5,120 nucleotides of DNA, from NCBI GenBank assembly GCA_018817865.1, contig JAHITG010000459.1, positions 1 through 5,120 on the forward strand, given 5' to 3'. The translations under genes were made by a program, and so were the position numbers. This stretch comes from Spirochaetota bacterium. Its GTDB lineage: Bacteria > Spirochaetota > JAHITG01. Below, in pieces: positions 1 to 5,120 of this stretch. How positions within the stretch are numbered: position 1 is the first letter of the stretch; each line of letters opens with the position of its first letter. The notes under the pieces are model-generated. The model was not told the origin of the DNA. It did no database searches and was given only the letters and a program-made list of their open reading frames with translations.

Positions 1-222
1 TAATGTCAGTAAGGTATTTTCATAAGGTACTGCCAGAAGAGAATGTTCTCTTTTCGTATTCTGGCACAGAATGTTGTTATTTGCATAAGCTCCTGGTAAA
101 TTTGACTCGGTCCATTCCGTTTTTAGTGCATTTTCAACGTTTCGGCATTCTTCTCCGCGTAGTACTAACATAATCTTGATGGCTAATATATTCTCTTGAA
201 TTAGAATTGCAAGCGATTTTTA
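1..222. other. Left-edge region without a supported gene
   Basis: No gene can be supported here. Two overlapping short frames are open: on the + strand from an ATG at 3 to a TAA at 171-173 (56 codons), and on the - strand from an ATG at 171-169 running off the left edge (57 codons, beginning MLVLRGEECR). Neither has a convincing ribosome binding site and neither product resembles a family I recognise. The - strand frame could be the 5' end of a divergent gene whose body lies outside the window, because its frame stays open to the edge. The + strand frame could equally be the tail of an upstream gene. A nested hairpin lies inside (listed separately). Confidence 0.4.
31..66. repeat. Nested inverted repeat / hairpin
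   Basis: The outer arms TGCCAGAA (31-38) and TTCTGGCA (59-66) are perfect reverse complements. Inside them AGAGAA (38-43) and TTCTCT (46-51) form a second perfect pair around TG, sharing base 38 with the outer left arm, so the two stems are alternative or nearly stacked folds. No T-run follows directly on either strand, so this is not a clean intrinsic terminator. It could be a decayed mobile-element end, a recombination site or a chance structure. Confidence 0.45.
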
Positions 223-238
223 GGGGTCAGATCTTGAC
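223..238 (+). repeat. Degenerate copy of the GGGGTCA..CTTGA repeat unit
   Basis: GGGGTCAGATCTTGAC matches the outer part of the left arm of the large palindrome (GGGGTCAAACCTTGAA, 253-268) at 13 of 16 positions, in the same orientation and offset by 30 bp. The palindrome's right arm gives a third, inverted copy. Three related units within 92 bp indicate a repeat cluster rather than coincidence. Confidence 0.7.
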
Positions 239-251
239 GATAAATATAATT

Positions 252-314
252 TGGGGTCAAACCTTGAAATGTGAAAATTGCTTCTCAATTTTCACATTTC
301 AAGGTTTGACCCCA
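252..314. repeat. Perfect 29-bp inverted repeat (REP/BIME-like palindrome)
   Basis: The left arm at 252-280 (TGGGGTCAAACCTTGAAATG then TGAAAATTG) is an exact reverse complement of the right arm at 286-314, separated by CTTCT (281-285). As RNA it would form a 29-bp stem with a 5-nt loop. It lacks a following T-run, so it is not a classic terminator, although a stem this long could slow or block transcription or exonuclease decay. Intergenic palindromes with a GGGGTCA-x-x-CTTGA outer motif are, to my knowledge, common in genomes carrying REP-associated tyrosine (Y1) transposases, and this assignment is inference. No transposase is visible in the window. The perfect arm match suggests recent arrival or active maintenance. 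Confidence 0.8.
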
Positions 315-320
315 TTTATC

Positions 321-349
321 TTGACATCTTATTTAAGATTACGTATATT
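321..349 (+). promoter_or_regulatory. Sigma70-type promoter for argF
   Basis: A perfect -35 box TTGACA (321-326) is followed after exactly 17 nt by TATATT (344-349), five of six matches to the -10 consensus. Transcription would start near 356, giving a leader of about 27 nt before the ATG at 383. The -35 box begins only 7 nt after the palindrome ends, and its context ATCTTGAC (318-325) also occurs in the degenerate repeat copy (231-238), so the repeat may have contributed promoter sequence. A possible half of an ARG box (ATTCA, 354-358) overlaps the start region, but its partner half is poor. Confidence 0.7.
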
Positions 350-382
350 AAAAATTCATTTTCAATAGCAGGAGATGTTATT

Positions 383-1300
383 ATGAAACAGCTGAATACT
401 AAAGATCTGCTTTCTGTTGTTGACCTTTCAGAGGATGAGATCTTCCGGATATTTACTCTTGCAGGGCAATTAAAGAAAAAGAACAAGAAGTTATTAAAAG
501 ATAAAACACTGGGAATGATCTTTGAGAAATCTTCCACCAGAACCAGAGTATCATTTGAGGTTGGAATGTTCCAGCTGGGAGGATATGCTCTTTTCTTAAG
601 TAAAAATGATATTCAACTGAACAGGGGGGAAACGATCCGGGATACAGCTAGAGTACTCTCCCGGTATCTGGACGGGATCATGGTTCGGGCATATTCTCAT
701 GACAGTGTCTCTGAGCTTGCCCATTCCAGCAGCATCCCGGTCATTAATGGTTTAACGGACCTGCTTCATCCGTGTCAGGCTTTGAGTGATTTTTTTACCA
801 TAAGTGAGTATAAAAAGGATTTTAAACAATTAAAACTGGGATTCATCGGGGACGGCAATAATGTAGCTCATTCATTATTGTTAACAGCGGCTTTGTTAGG
901 GACCGATATCACGATCGCTTCTCCAGAAGGATATACGGTTTCAGAAGATATCGTGGCTCAAGCAAAGGACCTGGCTTCAAAAAGCGGTTCACAGATCGTA
1001 TTAACTGCGGTACCTGAGGAAGCAGCCAAGGATGCCGATGTCCTTTATACGGATGTCTGGGTCTCCATGGGCCAGGAGAAAGAAGAAGATGCCAAGTTAA
1101 AGATCTTTAAAGATTACAGGATAGACTCGGCAGTTCTTGCTAAAGCAAAGCCCGATGCTCTTGTTATGCATTGTTTGCCTGCTCACAGGGGCGAAGAGAT
1201 CACGAATGATGTTATTGAAGGGTCACATTCTGTTGTATTTTGTGAGGCAGAGAATAGACTGCATACGCAAAAAGCGATCATGGCACTTTTAATGGCCTGA
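383..1300 (+). CDS. argF: Ornithine carbamoyltransferase
   Basis: This cytoplasmic enzyme joins carbamoyl phosphate to ornithine to give citrulline in arginine biosynthesis (anabolic OTC; a catabolic role cannot be excluded from sequence alone). The 305-residue length is typical. The carbamoyl-phosphate motif STRTR is at 51-55, HPCQ at 129-132, and the second-domain DGNNVAHS at 157-164. The ornithine-side DVWVSMG loop lies at 224-230 and HCLPAHRG at 263-270, with the thiol of C265. The SMG loop and HCLP identify OTC rather than aspartate carbamoyltransferase. I chose ATG 383 because GGAG (371-374) lies 8 nt upstream and the protein then begins at the usual place. An in-frame ATG at 278 would add 35 residues encoded by the palindrome and promoter, which is not credible. 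No other arg gene is in view. The reading frame is intact and the catalytic residues are all present. Confidence 0.97.
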   Translation: MKQLNTKDLLSVVDLSEDEIFRIFTLAGQLKKKNKKLLKDKTLGMIFEKSSTRTRVSFEVGMFQLGGYALFLSKNDIQLNRGETIRDTARVLSRYLDGIMVRAYSHDSVSELAHSSSIPVINGLTDLLHPCQALSDFFTISEYKKDFKQLKLGFIGDGNNVAHSLLLTAALLGTDITIASPEGYTVSEDIVAQAKDLASKSGSQIVLTAVPEEAAKDADVLYTDVWVSMGQEKEEDAKLKIFKDYRIDSAVLAKAKPDALVMHCLPAHRGEEITNDVIEGSHSVVFCEAENRLHTQKAIMALLMA

Positions 1301-1348
1301 TCTGAGGCTGTTAATAAAGAGTATTTTTCTTCATTAAACAGGGGACAT

Positions 1349-2395
1349 ATGAAATTATCAAAAAAAATAGAGAAGAAAGGAAGGAATTTTATAAAAAAAA
1401 GTCTTGGGGTTCTTTTACGTAAAAAGGACGTTCTTTTTGACCCAAAGAAGATCAGATCAGTCCTGGTAATCCGGATCGATGAGAGAATGGGTAATCTGGT
1501 TCTTTTAAATGCCGTTGTAAGATCTTTTATTAAACAGAATATTAAAACCAGCCTGATGGTCTGCCGGAAGTACGGCAGGATCTATGAGTATAACCGGCAG
1601 ATAAGAGAATTGATCCTGTTTGATAAAAAGGCTTTATTCAATCCCCTGAATATTCTTAAGCTGGTCCAAAGGCTGCGCAGCAGGAAATATGATCTTTTGT
1701 TTGATGCATCCAATCCGAATGACCTCTCTACGCTTACTTTTTTTATGATCCTCTTTGTGAAAGCGCATGTCAAGTTCGGATACAGGAGAAAAGAGAGTGA
1801 ACTCATCCTTAACAGGACTGTTGTGAGACCGGGCAGGAGGCATATCCTGGATTATTATAAGCTCTTATTTGAAGAGTTGAATTTGAGATTTTATAAGGAC
1901 ATCAGGTTCTCTTTTCCTGTTAGTATCAGGAGAAAATATCAATATCTGCGAAAAAAAGGGAAGGACATAGTTATTGTCCATCCGGGAGGCCGAAGTAATA
2001 AGCAATGGGCTGTTCAGAAATTGATCGAGTTTTTAAAGATAGCAGCTGATAAGAACCACAAGTTTCTTATCCTGCTGGGCCCGGATGAAGGAGCAGGCGA
2101 AAAATTTTTCCTTCATCATGGGTTTAATATAGTAAAACCTGAGAACATTATCGAATTGATCTCTGTATTAAGTACAGGGCGGATCTATATCGGTAATGAT
2201 TCAGGCCCGATGCATCTTGCTGCTGCTCTGGGGTTATCCGTTTTTGCAGTCTTCAAGCCTGATGCCAGTATAGTTTTTGAACCTGTTGCCTCTCATTATA
2301 AAATGGTCATTTCAGAATACCCTCCTGATCTGAGCATTAAGGAAGTTTTCAGAAATTATAGGCAATTTTTAAAGAAGGCTGAGAGAAAAATGTGA
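1349..2395 (+). CDS. Glycosyltransferase family 9 (heptosyltransferase-like) protein
   Basis: This 348-residue protein has the two-Rossmann-domain (GT-B) signature of GT9, whose known members add heptose from ADP-heptose to the LPS inner core at the inner face of the inner membrane. The N-terminal motif VLVIRIDERMGNLVLLNAVV is at 38-57, the linker-region nucleotide-sugar motif HPGGRSNKQW at 211-220, and the C-terminal GNDSGPMHLAAAL at 282-294. About 37 residues precede the first strand, more than usual. They are very basic (KLSKKIEKKGRNFIKKSLG) and could bind the acidic membrane surface. Position 49 is Asn where most GT9 enzymes have the GD aspartate. AGGGG (1340-1344) sits 4 nt before the ATG. 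The gene follows argF by 48 nt without a convincing terminator, so co-transcription is likely. Acceptor and donor sugar cannot be told from sequence. Confidence 0.88.
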   Translation: MKLSKKIEKKGRNFIKKSLGVLLRKKDVLFDPKKIRSVLVIRIDERMGNLVLLNAVVRSFIKQNIKTSLMVCRKYGRIYEYNRQIRELILFDKKALFNPLNILKLVQRLRSRKYDLLFDASNPNDLSTLTFFMILFVKAHVKFGYRRKESELILNRTVVRPGRRHILDYYKLLFEELNLRFYKDIRFSFPVSIRRKYQYLRKKGKDIVIVHPGGRSNKQWAVQKLIEFLKIAADKNHKFLILLGPDEGAGEKFFLHHGFNIVKPENIIELISVLSTGRIYIGNDSGPMHLAAALGLSVFAVFKPDASIVFEPVASHYKMVISEYPPDLSIKEVFRNYRQFLKKAERKM

Positions 2396-2434
2396 GAGGA
2401 CTTTTTACTCAAGGCAGGTTCAATAATAAAAAAT

Positions 2435-2462
2435 TTGACATTTAAAACCAAAAGTGTAGTAT
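2435..2462 (+). promoter_or_regulatory. Probable promoter for the solute-binding lipoprotein gene
   Basis: A perfect TTGACA (2435-2440) is followed after 16 nt by TAGTAT (2457-2462), four of six -10 matches. It lies in the 111-nt gap after the glycosyltransferase gene and would give a leader of about 38 nt. The good -35 and fair -10 make it plausible that the solute-binding gene is a separate transcription unit. Confidence 0.5.
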
Positions 2463-2506
2463 TTGCTAAGATAATTACAATCGGTTGTAAAGAATGGAGG
2501 TGTTTA

Positions 2507-3787
2507 ATGAAACTTGTTGCTAAAATTTTGCTTTTGTGTTTATTGTTTGGATCATCTTTAAGCTGTATCAAGAAAGAGGTGTCTGACTTAAAAGAGATTA
2601 AAATAGCGTACTGGGGTGCAACTGAAGAGATAGAGGCTATAAAAAAGATCGCTAAGAAGATCGAGGATGAAGTTCCCGGAGTAAAATTGGTCCTGGAACA
2701 TATTGCTATCGGGGGAGATCCAACGAAGTTCAGTCAAAAGATCTTAACAGAAGCTGCAGGCGGAACTCCGCCTGATATTGCGTTCTGTGAGGTTAATTTA
2801 TTTGTAGATTTCTACAGTAAAGGTTTATTTATTCCCTTGAACGACTACAAGGAAAAAGATAAAGATTTTTCCATTGAGAATTATTTCCCGGCCATTGTAG
2901 ACAGGTTTACCGTAAATAATGAGCTGTATATCATACCCAGGGATGTGGCTCCTTTTGCGGTTGTCTATTACAATAAAGACCTTTTTGATAAAGAAGGGCT
3001 GGCGTATCCTGATGACAACTGGGATGTTAACAAGTTATTGGAGTATGCCAAGAAGCTGACAGTACGGGATGCTCAAGGGGCGGTAAAACAGTATGGTTTT
3101 TATACATGGTCATGGCCCAATTTCATGTATGTTTTTGGCGGCGGGTATGTAGACGATGTGAAGAATCCTACCAAATTTACTTTAAACTCCCCGGGTTCAA
3201 TAGCCGGCCTGCAGTTTTATCTCGATATGATGTACAAGCATAAGGTTATGCCGACACCATCAGCCCTGGATACCGGTTATCAGGAGCTTTTTAAAACAGG
3301 AAAGCTGGCTATGTACTGCAGTGGTATTTGGGAAACACCACAGTTGAGAACGGGAGTTACTTTTGACTGGGATGTTGTGATGTTTCCAAAAGGGCCTAAC
3401 GGCAAAAGAAAACTGGCATCAGGCGGGAGCGGATACGGGATCCTGAAATGGTGTAAGCATAAGGATCTGGCATGGGAAGTATTAAAAAGACTGGCCAGCG
3501 CAGATGCACAGGTAGACCTTGCCAAGATCGGACTTGCTCAGCCTGCTGACAGGAAACTGGCTGCAACGGATGTATGGGCAAAATCAAAAGAGAAACCATT
3601 AAATAAAAAGATGCTCAATGAAGCAGCGGAACTGATTATCTTTGATCCATTTACTCCTAAATGGAACTATATTAACAGAAATATCATTATGATGAAGATG
3701 GACCTTGTTTTTTTGAATAAGAAAAAATTAAAACCTACAGTTGAAGATATTGCAAAAGAAGTAAATAAAGTCTTAAAAGAAAAATAG
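2507..3787 (+). CDS. ABC transporter solute-binding lipoprotein, family 1 (sugar type)
   Basis: This is a 426-residue exported binding protein that would capture a solute, probably a sugar or oligosaccharide, for an ABC importer of the CUT1 kind. Residues 1-19 form a lipoprotein signal (basic MKLVAK, then hydrophobic ILLLCLLFG) ending at SSLS before C20, a lipobox accepted by the relaxed PROSITE pattern. The mature part starts with the typical first strand (IKIAYWGATEE, 31-41), followed by FSQKILTEAAGGTPPDI (75-91), GLFIPLNDY (106-114), VVYYNKDLFDKEGL (152-165), GKLAMYCSGIWE (265-276) and a C-terminal helix VEDIAKEVNKVLKE (412-425). ATG 2507 is chosen because GGAGG (2496-2500) lies 6 nt upstream and the signal peptide then begins correctly; an in-frame TTG at 2435 coincides with the promoter. 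No permease or ATPase gene flanks it, so substrate and partners are unknown. Confidence 0.92.
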   Translation: MKLVAKILLLCLLFGSSLSCIKKEVSDLKEIKIAYWGATEEIEAIKKIAKKIEDEVPGVKLVLEHIAIGGDPTKFSQKILTEAAGGTPPDIAFCEVNLFVDFYSKGLFIPLNDYKEKDKDFSIENYFPAIVDRFTVNNELYIIPRDVAPFAVVYYNKDLFDKEGLAYPDDNWDVNKLLEYAKKLTVRDAQGAVKQYGFYTWSWPNFMYVFGGGYVDDVKNPTKFTLNSPGSIAGLQFYLDMMYKHKVMPTPSALDTGYQELFKTGKLAMYCSGIWETPQLRTGVTFDWDVVMFPKGPNGKRKLASGGSGYGILKWCKHKDLAWEVLKRLASADAQVDLAKIGLAQPADRKLAATDVWAKSKEKPLNKKMLNEAAELIIFDPFTPKWNYINRNIIMMKMDLVFLNKKKLKPTVEDIAKEVNKVLKEK

Positions 3788-3793
3788 ATAATA

Positions 3794-3837
3794 CAGATCA
3801 AGGGGCTCTGTTCTTAAAAAGGGCCCCTTGAGATCTG
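3794..3837 (+). terminator. Hairpin terminator after the solute-binding protein gene
   Basis: CAGATC (3794-3799) pairs with GATCTG (3832-3837), and AAGGGGC (3800-3806) pairs with GCCCCTT (3823-3829), leaving a 2-nt bulge (3830-3831). The stem can extend by a wobble and a C-G pair around a loop of about 12 nt. It begins 6 nt after the stop codon. The usual T-run is not adjacent; only a TTTT at 3851-3854 follows after other bases. It may therefore be an inefficient terminator or mainly protect the 3' end of the transcript. Confidence 0.6.
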
Positions 3838-3924
3838 CTGAAGATTTCGCTTTTAAAATAATTATTTGATATTTTATTAAAAAGTATTATCTTACCTGAT
3901 TAGATATAAATAGAAGAACTGTTT

Positions 3925-3930
3925 TATAAT
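3925..3930 (+). promoter_or_regulatory. -10 box for the cytidine deaminase gene
   Basis: A perfect TATAAT lies 26 nt before the TTG start, in an AT-rich gap of 168 nt. No good -35 is seen at 16-18 nt spacing (AGATAT at 17 nt; TTAGAT at 19 nt), so activity may depend on an activator or on the AT-rich upstream tract. Transcription would start near 3937, giving a leader of about 19 nt. Confidence 0.45.
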
Positions 3931-3943
3931 ACATATAAAAAAA

Positions 3944-3951
3944 GGGGGAGG
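3944..3951 (+). promoter_or_regulatory. Strong Shine-Dalgarno that fixes a TTG start
   Basis: GGGGGAGG ends 4 nt before TTG 3956. No ATG or GTG occurs downstream in frame before the conserved core of the deaminase, and this G-rich site stands out sharply from the AT-rich surroundings, so it settles the TTG as the start. Confidence 0.75.
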
Positions 3952-3955
3952 CGAA

Positions 3956-4399
3956 TTGGAAAAGATTACATTTGAGGATCTGACTGATCAGGAAAAAGAG
4001 CTGTATGCACAGGCAAAAGCAGTAAGGGTTAACGCCTATGCTCCGTATTCGGATTTTAAAGTAGGTGCCTCTTTGTTAAGCAGTAATGAGAATATATTTT
4101 CAGGATGCAATGTTGAATCCGTTGATTTTACATTGACCACACATGCAGAGATGAATGCGATCGACACTATGGTCGCTTCCGGGGAACAGAAGATCAAAAC
4201 CATTGTTATTGTAATGGAAGCGGAAAGCGGATACGGGATGCCGTGCGGATTATGCCGACAAAAGATCCTTGAATTTGCATTGGATAATACAGCGATCTTT
4301 GGCATCAATCTTGACGGAAAAGGTGAGATTAGGGATATTTATAAGACCAGTATAAAGGAGGTCATGCCGTATTCTTTCGGTCCTGAATATTTAAAATGA
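3956..4399 (+). CDS. cdd: Cytidine deaminase (small form, HAE-type zinc site)
   Basis: This cytoplasmic pyrimidine-salvage enzyme hydrolyses cytidine and deoxycytidine to uridine and deoxyuridine plus ammonia, using one zinc ion. At 147 residues it is close to the homotetrameric class (about 130-140). Visible motifs are NAYAPYSDFKVGA (26-38), the ribose-binding NVE (52-54), HAEMNAI (63-69) with zinc ligand H63 and catalytic E65, PCGLCRQ (96-102) with zinc ligands C97 and C100, and the C-terminal PYSFGPEYL (138-146). Small CDAs normally have C-A-E, with three Cys ligands; H-A-E is the arrangement of the larger dimeric enzymes such as that of E. coli. Start is TTG, supported by a strong Shine-Dalgarno. 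Separated from its neighbours by 168 and 154 nt, it is probably transcribed alone. A related nucleoside or base deaminase activity is possible. Confidence 0.9.
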   Translation: MEKITFEDLTDQEKELYAQAKAVRVNAYAPYSDFKVGASLLSSNENIFSGCNVESVDFTLTTHAEMNAIDTMVASGEQKIKTIVIVMEAESGYGMPCGLCRQKILEFALDNTAIFGINLDGKGEIRDIYKTSIKEVMPYSFGPEYLK

Positions 4400-4425
4400 A
4401 AATATTTAAAATTATGTTAAATATT
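4386..4425 (+). repeat. Short direct repeat and inverted repeat across the cdd stop codon
   Basis: AATATTTAAAAT occurs at 4386-4397 and again at 4401-4412, a 15-bp period that spans the TGA stop (4397-4399). The second copy also pairs with TTAAATATT (4417-4425), giving a perfect 9-bp but purely A/T stem (4401-4409 with 4417-4425). This looks like slippage duplication; the stem is too weak to be a confident terminator. Confidence 0.5.
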
Positions 4426-4508
4426 GAGCTGTCCGATTCCGATATTCAAATTAAGTTCCATTTTACAAGCAGGAAAAATAATAAAAAAATTATTGAAATT
4501 GTAATTTA

Positions 4509-4528
4509 AGCTGTTACTTTTAATAGCT
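4509..4528 (+). other. Small stem-loop upstream of the exported protein gene
   Basis: AGCTGTTA (4509-4516) pairs with TAATAGCT (4521-4528) through a CTTT loop, 8 bp including one G-U pair in RNA. It sits 13 nt before the Shine-Dalgarno of the next gene. It could act as an mRNA 5' stabiliser or be incidental. The rest of the 154-nt gap (4400-4553) shows no convincing promoter. Confidence 0.35.
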
Positions 4529-4553
4529 GGAATTGATGGTTAGGAGGTATAAT

Positions 4554-5120
4554 ATGATGATCAATAGAGTATTAATAGCATGCTGTATTTTATTTATATT
4601 ACCAATGGCGCTTTTTGCCCAGGAAGAGAAGAAAACGAAAGATGATCCTGATGTTTTGTATCTGGACTGGCCGTTTGATCAGGAATCAGGATTTCATAAT
4701 TACGCCCAGGAACTGGTCTTTGATAAAGAGAAGGGAAATTACCATTTAAACCGTGCATGGGAATATTATCGAAAAGGGATAGAGCTGGTAAAGCCGTATG
4801 AATTTCATGATGATGTTTATGACTGGTTTCAGAGGGACGCTTACACCATTGAAGTCTTGTCTCCTTATGGTAGGGGAATGAGGATGGATTTTACCATAGC
4901 GGAAGCATGGTTTTTAAAAGCACTGGATATCATTGCATACTATATCGAATGGGATGAGCAGATGAGCTCAAAACCGGAATATAAGAAACTGGTGAAGAAT
5001 ACCTTTAATAACCTGATCTATACATCCGTATTTAATGGAAGGTTCAGCCAGGCCTATGATTATATTCAGGTCTACAAGAACTTTAATCCGGATCCGGATT
5101 TTATTGATGAATGGGAATCA
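4554..5120 (+). CDS. Exported protein of unknown function, TPR-like, 3' end outside window
   Basis: I do not recognise this protein. 189 codons are present and the frame is open at the right edge. AGGAGG (4542-4547) lies 6 nt before ATG 4554; the adjacent second ATG (4557) is an alternative. Residues 1-22 are a clear Sec signal peptide (MMINR, then a hydrophobic core LIACCILFILPMAL) with a likely signal peptidase I site LFA before QEE. The Cys pair at 10-11 is too early to be a lipobox. The mature part is acidic and aromatic-rich, and several helices have TPR-like spacing: NRAWEYYRKGIEL (66-78), IAEAWFLKALDII (115-127) and GRFSQAYDYIQVYKNFNPD (162-180). This suggests a periplasmic or surface helical-repeat protein that binds partners. 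No enzyme motif is visible, and nothing in the neighbouring genes hints at its role. Confidence 0.85.
   Translation, partial: MMINRVLIACCILFILPMALFAQEEKKTKDDPDVLYLDWPFDQESGFHNYAQELVFDKEKGNYHLNRAWEYYRKGIELVKPYEFHDDVYDWFQRDAYTIEVLSPYGRGMRMDFTIAEAWFLKALDIIAYYIEWDEQMSSKPEYKKLVKNTFNNLIYTSVFNGRFSQAYDYIQVYKNFNPDPDFIDEWES

Noticed and set aside
345..358. ArgR operator (ARG box) overlapping the argF -10
   Set aside because: The right half ATTCA is perfect but the left half matches only two of five bases, so it is not strong enough to annotate as an operator.
278..382. N-terminal extension of ornithine carbamoyltransferase from an ATG at 278
   Set aside because: It would be encoded by the palindrome arm and the promoter, lacks a ribosome binding site, and makes the protein 35 residues longer than the family norm; ATG 383 has a good Shine-Dalgarno.
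1295..1327. Intrinsic terminator between argF and the glycosyltransferase gene
   Set aside because: The only stem is 4 bp (GCCT/AGGC), and the TTTTT at 1323-1327 lies 14 nt away, so read-through is more likely.
1582..1843. Antisense open frames within the glycosyltransferase gene
   Set aside because: They lie opposite a well-conserved coding frame, have no ribosome binding site and no recognisable product.
2435..2506. Upstream in-frame extension of the solute-binding protein from a TTG at 2435
   Set aside because: The TTG is the -35 box of the promoter, and the extension would bury the lipoprotein signal peptide; ATG 2507 has GGAGG at ideal spacing.
4036..4308. 90-codon antisense frame opposite cytidine deaminase
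   Set aside because: It mirrors the conserved cdd core and shows no independent evidence of coding.
4548..4553. TATAAT immediately before the start codon at 4554
   Set aside because: It lies between the Shine-Dalgarno and the ATG, and the base stretch 17 nt upstream (AGCTGG) is no -35; use as a promoter would remove the ribosome binding site.

Overview
This is an ordinary-looking chromosomal stretch from an AT-leaning bacterium. A Gram-negative (diderm) cell envelope is likely: there is a GT9 (heptosyltransferase-type) glycosyltransferase, a lipoprotein solute-binding protein and a Sec-exported protein ending its signal in LFA-QEE. That mix would suit a spirochaete or a related uncultivated lineage, but nothing in the window fixes the taxon. 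All five recognised genes lie on the + strand.

Layout: bases 1-382 hold no gene I can support. This stretch contains a nested hairpin near the left edge (31-66), a degenerate repeat unit (223-238) and a perfect 29-bp inverted repeat with a 5-nt loop (252-314). The inverted repeat resembles the GGGGTCA..CTTGA palindromes often seen scattered in genomes with REP-type (RAYT) transposases. Just after it is a strong sigma70-type promoter (321-349) for ornithine carbamoyltransferase (383-1300). A GT9 glycosyltransferase (1349-2395) follows 48 nt later, probably on the same transcript. A second promoter-like site (2435-2462) precedes a family-1 ABC-transporter solute-binding lipoprotein (2507-3787), which is closed by a hairpin (3794-3837). 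A cytidine deaminase with a TTG start and a His zinc ligand (3956-4399) has its own TATAAT box. A secreted protein of unknown function, with TPR-like helices, starts at 4554 and runs off the right edge.

The genes do not form an evident pathway: arginine biosynthesis, envelope glycan assembly, solute uptake, pyrimidine salvage and an exported unknown sit side by side in what look like separate small transcription units. I see no CRISPR array, phage module, toxin-antitoxin pair, integrase or defence system. The points most worth a second look are the palindromic repeat against the argF promoter, the HAE-type small cytidine deaminase, the G-N (not G-D) GT9 motif and the solute-binding protein without adjacent transporter genes.
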